Counted from the first letter of the stretch, positions 45,917 through 56,747 are shown. The stretch: DNA of 64,000 bases from Legionella clemsonensis (GCF_002240035.1 NZ_CP016397.1:1-64000), one strand, 5' to 3'. The notes: a model not told the origin generated them from the sequence alone. Translations and numbers: made by a program.

Positions 45917-46945
45917 ATGATAAAAATGTTACTAGTTACTGTAAGCCTGACATTACCGTTTAATTTAATTGCTGGCAATGTCATTGATTTATATGGAGAC
46001 GAGTCTGATAAAGGACAACAACTCATAAAAAAATATACTAAAAGCATTGGCGATTTAGCAGATTCCTTTGAAAAGGCACTTAAAAATAACAGTAGTCCAT
46101 CTATTGAGAAAGTGACTGAACGAAAAAATAACCTGATTGAAAAAATTAAAAAGGAAGGTGATTATTTATACGTGGATTTTAGCACCGTTTATTATCCACT
46201 GAATGAAAACAAATATACCACTCTTGAGGTTATTAGAAAGGATCAGCCAGAAAGACTTCGCTTTGCTAATCCCCCAGTGCCGCCAGGACCTTTTAAGCCG
46301 AAAGATGATGTAGTCAATGAAATGATTGACTTTGAAACCAAGTCAACCACGATCGCTCTACATAGTCCGCCCAGCAATGCTCCCTGCCCTGTTTATCATT
46401 GCATTGCCGATTTTCAACATCCTGAATTGAAGCCTTATTTAGCCAAATTTAATGCTGGTGCTGTCAAACAACGGCAATTAATTATTGAGACCTTAGATTA
46501 TGATCCTGACCCGCAACGTCGGGCTGCCGCTGCATTTTTAGTAGGCCATTTTTCAAACCCGCAAGAGATTCTATCGTTATTAACACCGCATGTGCATGAT
46601 AAAGATAGTGGTGTTCGCAATGATGTGATACGAGTTATTGCTGCTACGATAGCTGAGGCAAAAATAACCGCCATTAACCCAAAACCATTTTTGGAGTTAT
46701 TGGATTCTCCGGCTGTAACGGATAGAAATAAAGCATTAGCTGTATTACTGACTGCCTCAAAATCTGAAAATTTAAAACAACTGATTAAGCAACAGGGAGG
46801 AAAGAATCTTTTAGCCCTTTTAAAATTAAAACAACTTAATAATCATGATATTGCTTATCGTATTTTGAAAGAGATAAGTGGTAAAAGTTATGGTGAAACG
46901 GATTTTGCGGCTTGGAAAAATTGGTTAGAAACGAAAGCGGGCTAA
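45917..46945 (+). CDS. Secreted HEAT-repeat protein in the peptide cluster
   Basis: 342 residues from ATG 45917 (AAGGAT upstream). The signal peptide MIKMLLVTVSLTLPFNLIAG predicts export to the periplasm or beyond. The middle has a unique region with two nearby Cys (NAPCPVYHCIADF). The C-terminal half is made of helical HEAT-like repeats (PDPQRRAAAAFLVGHFSNPQ, KDSGVRNDVIRVIAATIA, VTDRNKALAVLLTASK). It starts 10 bp after ligase 1, so it is in the same operon. No such protein is standard in known graspetide clusters. It could be an immunity, scaffold or processing partner; that is guesswork. Confidence 0.75.
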   Translation: MIKMLLVTVSLTLPFNLIAGNVIDLYGDESDKGQQLIKKYTKSIGDLADSFEKALKNNSSPSIEKVTERKNNLIEKIKKEGDYLYVDFSTVYYPLNENKYTTLEVIRKDQPERLRFANPPVPPGPFKPKDDVVNEMIDFETKSTTIALHSPPSNAPCPVYHCIADFQHPELKPYLAKFNAGAVKQRQLIIETLDYDPDPQRRAAAAFLVGHFSNPQEILSLLTPHVHDKDSGVRNDVIRVIAATIAEAKITAINPKPFLELLDSPAVTDRNKALAVLLTASKSENLKQLIKQQGGKNLLALLKLKQLNNHDIAYRILKEISGKSYGETDFAAWKNWLETKAG

Positions 46946-47031
46946 TTCGGTTAATTTGTTATTCAGGAAGAAAAGTAATAAAACGCTGGCCAATAAAATG
47001 GAATTGATTGCCAGCAAAACGAGGAAATATT

Positions 47032-47202
47032 ATGGAAAAAAGTAAAGAGCGAGTCCTGGCTTATGGGTTGGCAACAGAAATTGCTGAGCAAGACATGCAA
47101 AGCGTTTCTGGAGGGAGTAGCAACCTAACCCATTACAGCACGAAATATTACACCAGTAAAAAGGCAGGGGGTGATGTAGAGTTTGACGACGACTGGGATT
47201 AA
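47032..47202 (+). CDS. RiPP precursor peptide 3
   Basis: 56 residues from ATG 47032, with GAGG upstream; an in-frame upstream ATG at 47008 lacks a ribosome site and the shared leader starts at MEKSKERV. The leader ERVLAYGLATEIAEQDMQSV is a diverged version of the leaders of precursors 1 and 2, again ending VSGG. The core is Thr/Tyr/Lys-rich (NLTHYSTKYYTSKKAGG) and then strongly acidic (DVEFDDDWD). It precedes the second ATP-grasp ligase, its likely partner. Confidence 0.85.
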   Translation: MEKSKERVLAYGLATEIAEQDMQSVSGGSSNLTHYSTKYYTSKKAGGDVEFDDDWD

Positions 47203-47214
47203 TCACGCGATGGA

Positions 47215-47251
47215 TGGTTTGATTCTGAGCTTCCCCCTCAGAATTAAACCA
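47215..47251 (+). terminator. Attenuator-like hairpin between precursor 3 and ligase 2
   Basis: TGGTTTGATTCTGAG (47215-47229), a 7-nt loop CTTCCCC, then CTCAGAATTAAACCA (47237-47251): a 15-bp stem with one G-T wobble. It holds the same position relative to precursor and ligase as the hairpin at 44744-44768. There is no T-run. Confidence 0.6.
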
Positions 47252-47275
47252 CGGATAAAATAGCAAGAGACAGAA

Positions 47276-48391
47276 ATGAACGTTTTAATAGTAACAGAAC
47301 CAGAAGATTTACATGCCCAACTTGTAAAATTGGCACTTCATGACAGAGATCACGCTTGCACCTTATGGTATATCGCGGATATGCCAACAAAGCAAATGAA
47401 TAGTATTTATTGCTCAAATGAGCGTTACACTTGGCTATCCAAAAGCAGCCTCAATGAAGTTGAAATCGCCGCTGATAAATTTGATATTGTATGGTGGCGA
47501 AGAGTGAAGAGGCCCTTTGTGCCCTTCAACGTCCATAAGAATGATTTTGATTTTATAAAAAAAGAAAATAACTACTTTTGCGGGGCCATCCCTCTTTCTA
47601 TTGTTAAAGGCCCCTGGTGGATAAATCCCTATGAGTCGATTAACTATGCGAGCTCTAAACCCTATCAGTTGAAACTGGCATCGGCTTCAGGGTTTAAAAT
47701 ACCGTCCACTTTAATATCAAATTCCCCCGAACATATAAAAGCGTTCATTGCAGCAAATAAAAAAAATGAGGTGATTTACAAAAGTTTTTGCTCCCACCAC
47801 TGGTATGAAAATGAGCGATTAAAGTTATCGTATACCCAAAGTGTTACTTTAGAACAACTTCCTTCCGATCCGGTCTTGCAGATGACTCCGGGAATGTTTC
47901 AGGAGAAATTAAAAAAGAAATATGAGCTAAGAGTAACTGCTTTTGGTGATTATCTGGTGGCTGTAAAAATTAATTCCCAAGGGCATCCGAAGGGATTAGC
48001 GGACTGGCGAGTTATTCCGCCACTTGAGCTAAAGATTGAGCCTTATTCCTTGTCCTCCGAAGTGAGCAACATGATTCGTATCTTTATGAAAAATCTTGGA
48101 ATTGTTTTTGGTTGTTTTGATTTTGTAGTGACTCCGGAGGATGAGATTTATTTTTTGGAGGTTAATCAGCAAGGTCAATTTTTGTGGATAGAAGAGCTTT
48201 TGCCTGAAATGAAAATGTTAAATACATTTGTAAGTTTTCTTTTGCAAAAAAAACGCTCATTTAACGGGGATAATGCCGTTGAAGTATTTTCTTTAAAAGA
48301 TTATGAATCCAGGGCATTTCAAATTATTGAGCAAAATAGAATTCATCATATTTGTCTTAATGCCATTAAAAAGCCGGAGCTGGCAATATAA
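47276..48391 (+). CDS. ATP-grasp peptide ligase 2 (graspetide maturase)
   Basis: 371 residues, similar to ligase 1 from end to end: MNVLIVTEPEDLHAQLVKLA, DIVWWRRVKRPFVP, EVIYKSFCSHHWYEN, KYELRVTAFGDYLVAVKINS and FGCFDFVVTPEDEIYFLEVN. The metal-binding E-x-N and acidic residues are kept, so both ligases look active. It follows precursor 3. Two ligases may each serve their own precursor set, or make different ring types on one core, as MvdC and MvdD do for microviridin. Confidence 0.85.
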   Translation: MNVLIVTEPEDLHAQLVKLALHDRDHACTLWYIADMPTKQMNSIYCSNERYTWLSKSSLNEVEIAADKFDIVWWRRVKRPFVPFNVHKNDFDFIKKENNYFCGAIPLSIVKGPWWINPYESINYASSKPYQLKLASASGFKIPSTLISNSPEHIKAFIAANKKNEVIYKSFCSHHWYENERLKLSYTQSVTLEQLPSDPVLQMTPGMFQEKLKKKYELRVTAFGDYLVAVKINSQGHPKGLADWRVIPPLELKIEPYSLSSEVSNMIRIFMKNLGIVFGCFDFVVTPEDEIYFLEVNQQGQFLWIEELLPEMKMLNTFVSFLLQKKRSFNGDNAVEVFSLKDYESRAFQIIEQNRIHHICLNAIKKPELAI

Positions 48392-48479
48392 CTATGCCTG
48401 AGACGCTGCCGCTAAATTAATGGATTTTTGTCGGCGCTGCTCATTCCTCTTTAAGACGGATAAGCAATTGAGTTTCTGT

Positions 48480-49487
48480 ATGAAAGAAGAAGTTTTTTTT
48501 CGCCCCGAAGTGCTTCAGCATAAAAAAGAAAAGATATATGGGTCAATCTATATTAATACGCCGCCAGGTTATACGTTTCTAACCATAGGTTTTTCTTTGT
48601 TTATTTTTTTAATTATTTTATTTCTAATTTTTGCTGAATTTTCGGAAAAATTTATTGTTTCTGGATATGTAAACTCAACCAAGGCATTTGTGCGTGTCTA
48701 TCCTAAAATGAATGGGATTATTGCTGAAAGCTACATTCATCAAGGTGAAAGAATAGCCAAGAATAGTAATTTATTTCTTATTGATACGTCTTTTAAAAGC
48801 AACGAACAGAATATGGCTGCCCAATTGGAAAAAAGACGTAAACTCATTGAAAAAGAAATTGCACAAAAAAGCAAAAATCTTGCTGCCATGAGACAGTTAT
48901 TACAGAAAAACTATTTATCGCAGGCTGAATATAACCAAAAACAAGAAGAACTGTACGAGCTTAAAAATAAAGAAAGCCTTCTTGAAATGGATAGAATTAA
49001 TTATCAGCAGAGCCGCTCCTTTATAATCCATGCTCCTATAGAAGGTATTATTTCCAGTGTGCTTTACAAAGAGGGACAATACATTACTAGCTCCAAGTTA
49101 CTATTAACTATTATTCCTACTGATGCTGAATTAATAGCAGAATTATTTATTCCCGCCAGAAAAGCCGGTTTTCTTGATACCAATAGTAAAGTTTTAATTC
49201 GCTATGATGCTTACCCTTATCAACGTTTTGGAACTTATTCAGCAACGATTAAAGAGATTAGTCAAAACATCATGACAGATGAGGAGGAGGAAAAACCCAT
49301 TCGTATAGGAGAGCCTTATTATAAGGTTATTGCCAGTCTGGAAAGACAACATGTCATGGTGTATGGGAAAGAGAAGAAAATTCAGCATGGTATGACCATA
49401 TCAGCCGTAGTTGTAGGCTCAAAAAGAAAGTTATGGCAATGGATTTTAGATCCTTTGTACAGTTATTATGGGAAATTATTTACATGA
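48480..49487 (+). CDS. HlyD-family membrane fusion protein of the peptide exporter
   Basis: 335 residues from ATG 48480 (ATG 48420 is possible but would add an atypical Cys-rich head). The cytoplasmic tail MKEEVFFRPEVLQHKKEKIY is like that of CvaA/MesE-type adaptors. One membrane helix follows (FLTIGFSLFIFLIILFLIF). Then come the periplasmic lipoyl/beta-barrel half-motifs (VYPKMNGIIAESYIHQGERI and FIIHAPIEGIISSVLYKEGQ) flanking a short coiled coil. It links the inner-membrane ABC exporter to an outer-membrane channel; no TolC gene is in this window. Its TGA overlaps the exporter ATG (ATGA). Confidence 0.88.
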   Translation: MKEEVFFRPEVLQHKKEKIYGSIYINTPPGYTFLTIGFSLFIFLIILFLIFAEFSEKFIVSGYVNSTKAFVRVYPKMNGIIAESYIHQGERIAKNSNLFLIDTSFKSNEQNMAAQLEKRRKLIEKEIAQKSKNLAAMRQLLQKNYLSQAEYNQKQEELYELKNKESLLEMDRINYQQSRSFIIHAPIEGIISSVLYKEGQYITSSKLLLTIIPTDAELIAELFIPARKAGFLDTNSKVLIRYDAYPYQRFGTYSATIKEISQNIMTDEEEEKPIRIGEPYYKVIASLERQHVMVYGKEKKIQHGMTISAVVVGSKRKLWQWILDPLYSYYGKLFT

Positions 49488-51583
49488 GTTACGCGGCAAC
49501 CCTTCAATTTAAAAAAGGCAGTCAATTACCAGTTATTCTCCAGGATGAAGTGGCTGAGTGTGGACATGCCTGTGTGGCAATGATTAGCAATTTTTGGGGG
49601 CATGAACTTGATTTACGTGCTGTCAGACGTATAAGCAGACCTTCGCAGCGTGGTGTAACGCTACTTACTCTGAAAGAGATGTTTGAAAATTTAGGCTTTA
49701 TGACCAGGCCACTGCGGGTATCTTTGGAAGAGTTGCACCAGGTCAAAACACCCGCGGTCATTCATTGGAATATGAATCATTTTGTCGTTCTGAAAAAAGT
49801 AAACAAACATTCTATCATAATTCATGACCCAGCAATTGGACTTAAGCACTGCAGCATGGAGGAGGCAGGTAAAGCATTTACCGGTATTGTGCTTGAAGTT
49901 GAAAAATCAGACAATTTTCAAAAAATTAGAGACCGTAGTAAACTAAGTTTATATGATTTGGTGCAAAATGTTTATGGAATTAACCAATCGCTCCTATTAT
50001 TAATTTTACTTTCTCTTTCGATTGAAGTTTTACACTTATTAAATCCACTGTTTATCCAATATGTTACTGATGATGTCATCGGTTCTAGTGATATTAATAA
50101 TCTCTACATTATTGCGTCTGCATTCATTCTTTTAATTTTAATTCAGGTTTTTACTGAATATATTCGTGGTCATTTAATAATTTATTTAACAAACAATCTG
50201 ACGGAAAAATTTTCTGCAAATGTCGTCAATCATATTTTAAAATTGCCACTTGATTTTTTTGAAAAAAGACATAAAGGCGATATTCAGTCAAAGTTTCATT
50301 CGATTGATCAAATTCAAAGGAAAGTCAGTACGGATTTCGTCAATGCTGTGCTTGACGGATTGATGTTAATTATTAATCTGCTAGTGATATTGCTTTATAG
50401 CTATCTATTAACTTCAGTGGTTCTATTCTCGCTGTCTCTTTGCTTGATTATTCGCTATTTGTTTTATTATTCTTTACGCAAAGAAACAGAGGCCTCTATT
50501 GTACAACATGCAAAATCAGCTTCTGTATTTCTGGAGACGCTGCAAGCAATTATTCCAATAAAATCATTTGCAAAAGAGCGAGTACGATTTCATACCTGGC
50601 GCAATAGCTATGTCAATTCACTGAATGCAGATATAAAAATAGCTAAAATTCATGTAATTTATCATTGTGTAAATCAGTTATTGTTTCACTTGGAGCCGAT
50701 TCTTGTTATTTGCGTAGGCTCTTCATTGGTTTTGCATAATCAATTTTCCGCAGGAATGTTAATAGCCTTTCTTGCCTATCGTCAATCATTCGTAAATAAA
50801 GCTACTTCATTGATGCAAAATTTAATTGATTACAAATTAATTTCCATCCAGTTAAATCGATTAAGTGATATTTTATTTCAGGAGTATGAAGAAGTCCGCT
50901 CAGGCTCGGGAAATGCAGAGCAAATGAAAGGTGCCTTATGTTTAAAAAAGGTTAATTTTAAGTATGATGCCCATGGTAAAACTATTTTGCAGGATATTAA
51001 TATTAATATAAAAGCAGGAGAAAAGGTAGCTATAATCGGACCTTCCGGGTGTGGTAAATCAACGTTATTGAAGGTGATGATGGGGCTATTGCACAAAACC
51101 AGCGGTGAGATTTATGTCGATGGGATACCTCTTGATGATTTTGGATTAAAAAATTACCGTGAGTTAACGGCTTCAGTAATGCAAGATGACTCACTGCTCA
51201 CAGGCTCTATTCTTGATAACATTTCTTTTTTTAGTGAAGAAATGCATCTTGAAGACATTTATGCTGCTGCAAAGTTAGCCTGCATCCACGAGGAGATTTT
51301 AAAATTACCCATGGGTTATGAGACCCTGGTGGGTGATATGGGGTCTACTTTATCTGGAGGCCAGAAGCAACGTATTTTATTAGCCAGAGCCTTGTATAAA
51401 AAGCCAAAAATATTGTTCATGGATGAAGCAACCAGCCATTTGGATGTAACGAATGAAAAAAATATTAATTATACTTTACGGACATTGGAAATTACCCAAA
51501 TTGTCATTGCTCATCGAATTGAAACAATTCAAATGGCAGACAGAATTATTGATCTTAACCAGATTAATGTGTTGCCGGAGTAA
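49484..51583 (+). CDS. C39-peptidase ABC exporter (PCAT) of the peptide cluster
   Basis: 699 residues from ATG 49484, which overlaps the HlyD-like stop by 4 bp. The N-terminal C39 peptidase domain has QDEVAECGHACVAMI (catalytic Cys26, oxyanion Gln20), His99 in HWNMNHFVVL and Asp115 in IIHDPAIG, a complete triad. Six membrane spans follow (about 165-450). The ATPase domain has Walker A GPSGCGKST, signature LSGGQKQR and Walker B ILFMDEATSHLD. Such exporters cut Gly-Gly leaders and export the peptide in one step. The three VSGG leaders in this cluster are its evident substrates. Confidence 0.93.
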   Translation: MSYAATLQFKKGSQLPVILQDEVAECGHACVAMISNFWGHELDLRAVRRISRPSQRGVTLLTLKEMFENLGFMTRPLRVSLEELHQVKTPAVIHWNMNHFVVLKKVNKHSIIIHDPAIGLKHCSMEEAGKAFTGIVLEVEKSDNFQKIRDRSKLSLYDLVQNVYGINQSLLLLILLSLSIEVLHLLNPLFIQYVTDDVIGSSDINNLYIIASAFILLILIQVFTEYIRGHLIIYLTNNLTEKFSANVVNHILKLPLDFFEKRHKGDIQSKFHSIDQIQRKVSTDFVNAVLDGLMLIINLLVILLYSYLLTSVVLFSLSLCLIIRYLFYYSLRKETEASIVQHAKSASVFLETLQAIIPIKSFAKERVRFHTWRNSYVNSLNADIKIAKIHVIYHCVNQLLFHLEPILVICVGSSLVLHNQFSAGMLIAFLAYRQSFVNKATSLMQNLIDYKLISIQLNRLSDILFQEYEEVRSGSGNAEQMKGALCLKKVNFKYDAHGKTILQDININIKAGEKVAIIGPSGCGKSTLLKVMMGLLHKTSGEIYVDGIPLDDFGLKNYRELTASVMQDDSLLTGSILDNISFFSEEMHLEDIYAAAKLACIHEEILKLPMGYETLVGDMGSTLSGGQKQRILLARALYKKPKILFMDEATSHLDVTNEKNINYTLRTLEITQIVIAHRIETIQMADRIIDLNQINVLPE

Positions 51584-51628
51584 TTAAATATTATTTAACT
51601 TGTTTTAAGCATGCTTCCTCGATATTTT

Positions 51629-51670
51629 AGGCCTTGGCCCAGGATTATTTTCAATATTTAGCCAAGGCCT
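51629..51670. terminator. Hairpin between the exporter gene and a convergent gene
   Basis: AGGCCTTGGC (51629-51638) and GCCAAGGCCT (51661-51670) pair perfectly over 10 bp with a 22-nt loop. It lies 45 bp past the exporter stop and about 60 bp before the 3' end of the convergent gene, so it could end both transcripts. No clear T-run. Confidence 0.5.
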
Positions 51671-51729
51671 CGGCCTTATATATTAGTGTTAGTAAAGCGC
51701 TAAAGTCATGAACTCAAACCAATCACTTA

Positions 51730-52164
51730 TCAAGAATAACTCAAGTATTGATTTGGCACCGGCTGTAATTGATCAAATATTTCTACAACTTTGTTACCTT
51801 TTTCAACCGTGCTTACTACGCGTTCTTCATTCGATTGTTGAGATGAGGTTTCCATTATAAAATCCCTTCCCTGATGCTCCATGCTAGTACAAAGCCAGAC
51901 TTTATTAGAAAAAACAAAATTTAGTGAATAATCCTCGACTGCTGAGTAAATCCGAATTTCTACGTGTTCCGGATCTATAGTGGCAGGCTCAAAATTGACG
52001 CTTACAGAAACAATTCCGTCTTCTAAATTTTCGCCCGTGACCACAAATTCTTGTGCTTCACCTGCAGTTAAGTTATGGTCTTTCAATACTGAAAAAATGG
52101 GGGTTGGCAAATTTCGTAAGAGTTGTCGTTCCAGGGTAGATAAATTGGGGGTGAATAATCTCAT
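51730..52164 (-). CDS. Hypothetical protein beside the peptide cluster
   Basis: 144 residues from ATG 52164, picked because GGAG is correctly spaced; an upstream in-frame start at 52197 is possible. No family recognised. The middle is beta-rich (DGIVSVSVNFEPATIDPEHV, VEIRIYSAVEDYSLNFVF) and the C-terminal part is polar and charged. There is no signal peptide. It faces the exporter gene and is read the other way, so membership in the peptide system is uncertain. Confidence 0.6.
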   Translation of the reverse strand: MRLFTPNLSTLERQLLRNLPTPIFSVLKDHNLTAGEAQEFVVTGENLEDGIVSVSVNFEPATIDPEHVEIRIYSAVEDYSLNFVFSNKVWLCTSMEHQGRDFIMETSSQQSNEERVVSTVEKGNKVVEIFDQLQPVPNQYLSYS

Positions 52165-52287
52165 AGGTGTACTCCAAAAGGGGTTAACGAACTTCAATTA
52201 TATAAATTTTGTACAATTTGAACAAAATATAATTTGGAATGCTGTTATGCTTATTGGGAATACCTGTAATAATAGAGAGCAATTAAT

Positions 52288-52391
52288 GGCGTTATCTTGC
52301 GCAGATTACCGTTATCCTGAGCAAGTAAGGATCCCAGCAGATAAACTCCCGCTCTTTACTTACAATTCTTCGCTTTGCTCAGGATAACGCC
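52288..52391. repeat. Nested inverted and direct repeats upstream of the atp operon
   Basis: GTTATCCTGAGCAA (52311-52324) pairs perfectly with TTGCTCAGGATAAC (52375-52388). GGCGTTATC (52288-52296) also pairs with GATAACGCC (52383-52391). GTAAG/CTTAC extends the inner stem. The two left arms are themselves related, as imperfect direct repeats (CGTTATCTTGCGCA and CGTTATCCTGAGCA), so two folds compete for the same right arm. It ends about 45 bp before the atp promoter -35. Confidence 0.6.
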
Positions 52392-52435
52392 TTATTGTTA
52401 TAATTTTAGATTAGTATGATTTTATCCTGCTGCCG

Positions 52436-52464
52436 TTGCTTATCCAAGTTGATTACTTTATAAT
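52436..52464 (+). promoter_or_regulatory. Sigma-70 promoter of the atp operon
   Basis: -35 TTGCTT (52436-52441), 17-bp spacer, perfect -10 TATAAT (52459-52464). Transcription would begin near 52471, just ahead of atpI. Confidence 0.65.
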
Positions 52465-52482
52465 CCGCGCGTTGAAAGATGG

Positions 52483-53714
<1,232 letters not shown>

Positions 53715-53725
53715 TTTTAATTTAA

Positions 53726-54025
<300 letters not shown>

Positions 54026-54071
54026 TAACACCTAATGGGGCGGGCAACGCCCCCCGAATGTTACAGGAGAA

Positions 54072-54548
54072 ATGACCTTGGATATTAATCTAACATTAAT
54101 TGTACAAATGCTTGTCTTTGCTGTATTTGTCTGGTTTACCATGAAATTTGTTTGGCCGCCTTTGGCTAAGGCAATGGAAGAACGCCAAGACAAGATTGCT
54201 GATGGTTTGGCATCTGCAGAACGTGGACGTAAAGAATTAGAACTGGCTCAGCATCGTGTGAAGGATGAACTGAAACAAGCTAAAGCACAGGCTTCTGATA
54301 TTATCGAAAAAGCCACTCGTCGTGCAGCACAGATGATTGAAGAAGCAAAAGAAGACGCGAAGCTGGAAGCACAAAAGCAAGCTAAAATTGCTCATGAGCA
54401 GTTACAGCAAGAATTTAATCGTGCTCGTGATAACCTGCGTAAAGAGGTTGCTCAACTAGCCGTGGCCGGTGCGCAAAAGATTCTTATGCGTGAAATCGAT
54501 GAGAAGGCAAACAGTGAACTACTGGATAGTCTAATTAAAGAGATTTGA
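54072..54548 (+). CDS. atpF: F0 ATP synthase subunit b
   Basis: Peripheral stalk subunit, 158 residues. One N-terminal membrane helix ([20 protein letters not shown]) is followed by a long charged coiled coil ([20 protein letters not shown] onward) that dimerises and holds F1. RBS AGGAGA is upstream. It ends one base before the atpH ATG. Confidence 0.96.
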   Translation: MTLDINLTLIVQMLVFAVFVWFTMKFVWPPLAKAMEERQDKIADGLASAERGRKELELAQHRVKDELKQAKAQASDIIEKATRRAAQMIEEAKEDAKLEAQKQAKIAHEQLQQEFNRARDNLRKEVAQLAVAGAQKILMREIDEKANSELLDSLIKEI

Positions 54549-54549
54549 T

Positions 54550-55095
54550 ATGGCAGATACAATAACCATTGCCAGACCTTATGCAAAAGCTCTATTTGAA
54601 TACGCTCTGGCTGTTAACAAGCTTAGTAAATGGTCTGAAATTTTACAGGTTTTGGCTGTGTCAGTAATGAATGAGGCTGCAATTCAATTTATAACCAATC
54701 CTGAGACCACAGAAGAGCAACACCAAGAATTGTTAATGACGCCTTTTGTCAACTCCACAAATAATGAGCTAAAGGCTATTGAAAACCTGGTTTCTTTATT
54801 GGCGAGTAATAAGCGGCTTCTACTTCTTCCTGATATAAAGGTATTGTTTGAGGCGCTACGTGCCGAACAGGAAAAAACACTTATTGTTAAGGTTCGCAGT
54901 TTTTATGAACTGTCTGAAGCACAAAAAGAGCAACTTAAACAATCATTACGCCAGCGTTTAAAGCGTGAGGTGACGCTTGAAGTAAATATTGACAAATCAT
55001 TGCTGGGCGGCGCGGTTATTCAGGCTGGTGATTTGGTAATTGATGGTTCGGTGCAAGAGCAGTTAAAAAGACTGGGTGCCCGATTGGCCGCATAA
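54550..55095 (+). CDS. atpH: F1 ATP synthase subunit delta
   Basis: Links the b stalk to the alpha subunits. 181 residues. The N-terminal helical bundle starts [20 protein letters not shown], and the C-terminal signature is [20 protein letters not shown]. It is tightly packed between atpF and atpA. Confidence 0.95.
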   Translation: MADTITIARPYAKALFEYALAVNKLSKWSEILQVLAVSVMNEAAIQFITNPETTEEQHQELLMTPFVNSTNNELKAIENLVSLLASNKRLLLLPDIKVLFEALRAEQEKTLIVKVRSFYELSEAQKEQLKQSLRQRLKREVTLEVNIDKSLLGGAVIQAGDLVIDGSVQEQLKRLGARLAA

Positions 55096-55112
55096 TAGAG
55101 AGGATAGATTTC

Positions 55113-56666
55113 ATGTCAGAACAAATAGCATTAAACCCATCTGAAATCAGTGAATTAATCAGAAGTAAAATTGAACAATTTAACGTTGTTTCTGAAGCCA
55201 AAAATGAAGGAACAATTGTCAGTCTTAAAGATGGTATCGTTCGTCTTCATGGTTTAGCGGATGCCATGCAAGGAGAGATGATCGAGTTTCCCGGCGGTAT
55301 CTATGGCTTGGCATTAAACCTGGAGCGAGATTCCGTTGGTGCTGTAATTCTGGGTGATTACTCTGAGTTGTCTGAAGGGGACAAAGGTAAATGTACAGGT
55401 CGTATTCTTGAAGTTCCTGTTGGTAAAAGCCTTTTAGGTCGCGTTGTTGATGCCCTGGGTAACCCAATTGATGGCAAAGGCCCTATTAATGCCGAAAAAA
55501 TGTCGCCTATCGAAAAAGTAGCCCCAGGTGTTATTTCTCGTCAATCAGTAGACCAGCCTGTACAAACTGGGTTAAAGGCAATTGATGCAATGACACCAGT
55601 GGGTCGTGGTCAGCGGGAGTTAATTATTGGTGATCGTCAAACCGGTAAATCAGCAATTGCTATTGACGCTATTATTAACCAAAAAGGTACTGGCGTTAAA
55701 TGTATCTATGTGGCAGTAGGTCAGAAAGCGTCTTCTGTTGCTGCAATTGTGCGCAAACTTGAAGAACATGGCGCAATGGAGCATACCATTGTGGTGGTGG
55801 CTGGTGCCTCTGATTCAGCGGCGCTGCAATTTATTGCTCCCTATTCAGGCTGCGCAATGGGCGAATACTTCATGGAACGCGGTGAAGATGCTCTTATTGT
55901 TTATGATGATTTGACCAAACAAGCTTGGGCTTATCGTCAGATTTCATTGCTATTGCGTCGCCCACCAGGACGTGAAGCTTACCCTGGAGACATTTTCTAT
56001 TTACATTCTCGTTTATTGGAGCGTGCAGCAAGAATTAATGCACAAGAGGTTGAGAAATTAACAAATGGCGAGGTGACTGGTAAAACCGGTTCACTCACTG
56101 CCTTGCCAATTATTGAAACGCAGGCAGGTGACGTTTCTGCGTTCGTACCAACAAACGTAATCTCCATTACCGATGGTCAGATTTTCCTTGATGTTGACTT
56201 GTTCAACTCAGGTGTTCGTCCTGCGATTAACTCTGGCTTATCCGTTTCACGTGTGGGTGGCGCTGCACAAACTAAGATTATGAAGAAGCTGGGCGGTGGT
56301 ACTCGTCTTGCACTGGCACAGTATCGTGAATTGGAAGCTTTTTCTCAGTTTGCCTCAGATCTTGATGATGCAACACGCAAACAGTTGGAGCGAGGACAAC
56401 GTATTACTGAGTTGATGAAACAAAAGCAATATTCCCCGCTGTCTGTGGCTGAAATGGCTGTTTCACTTTTTGTCGTAGAAAAAGGTTTCCTGGATGACAT
56501 TCCCGTTTCAGAAGTCACTGCGTTTGAAGCCGCCTTGCATGGCTATATGCGAGCTTCTCATGCAGCCTTGTTGAAAAAAATTAATGAAACAGGTGCTTAT
56601 GATAATGACATCGAAGCTCAGTTAAAGAGCGCGGTAGAAGAGTTTAAGCGCACTGGTAGTTGGTAA
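55113..56666 (+). CDS. atpA: F1 ATP synthase subunit alpha
   Basis: Non-catalytic nucleotide-binding subunit, 517 residues. Walker A is GDRQTGKSA, and the C-terminal signature [17 protein letters not shown] carries the arginine finger region. N-terminal beta-barrel ([20 protein letters not shown]). Normal length with no oddity. Confidence 0.98.
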   Translation: MSEQIALNPSEISELIRSKIEQFNVVSEAKNEGTIVSLKDGIVRLHGLADAMQGEMIEFPGGIYGLALNLERDSVGAVILGDYSELSEGDKGKCTGRILEVPVGKSLLGRVVDALGNPIDGKGPINAEKMSPIEKVAPGVISRQSVDQPVQTGLKAIDAMTPVGRGQRELIIGDRQTGKSAIAIDAIINQKGTGVKCIYVAVGQKASSVAAIVRKLEEHGAMEHTIVVVAGASDSAALQFIAPYSGCAMGEYFMERGEDALIVYDDLTKQAWAYRQISLLLRRPPGREAYPGDIFYLHSRLLERAARINAQEVEKLTNGEVTGKTGSLTALPIIETQAGDVSAFVPTNVISITDGQIFLDVDLFNSGVRPAINSGLSVSRVGGAAQTKIMKKLGGGTRLALAQYRELEAFSQFASDLDDATRKQLERGQRITELMKQKQYSPLSVAEMAVSLFVVEKGFLDDIPVSEVTAFEAALHGYMRASHAALLKKINETGAYDNDIEAQLKSAVEEFKRTGSW

Positions 56667-56747
56667 CAAGCCGCCGACTTAATGGCGGCCAAGCGATTAT
56701 AGTGATTGCTGTTTAGTAATCTGTCTTAATTAAAGGCGAAGCAAGAT

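Noticed and set aside
51980-52387. 135-codon plus-strand open frame opposite the 144-residue gene
   Set aside because: It runs antisense through the better-supported minus-strand gene and into the repeat at 52288-52391; no family features.
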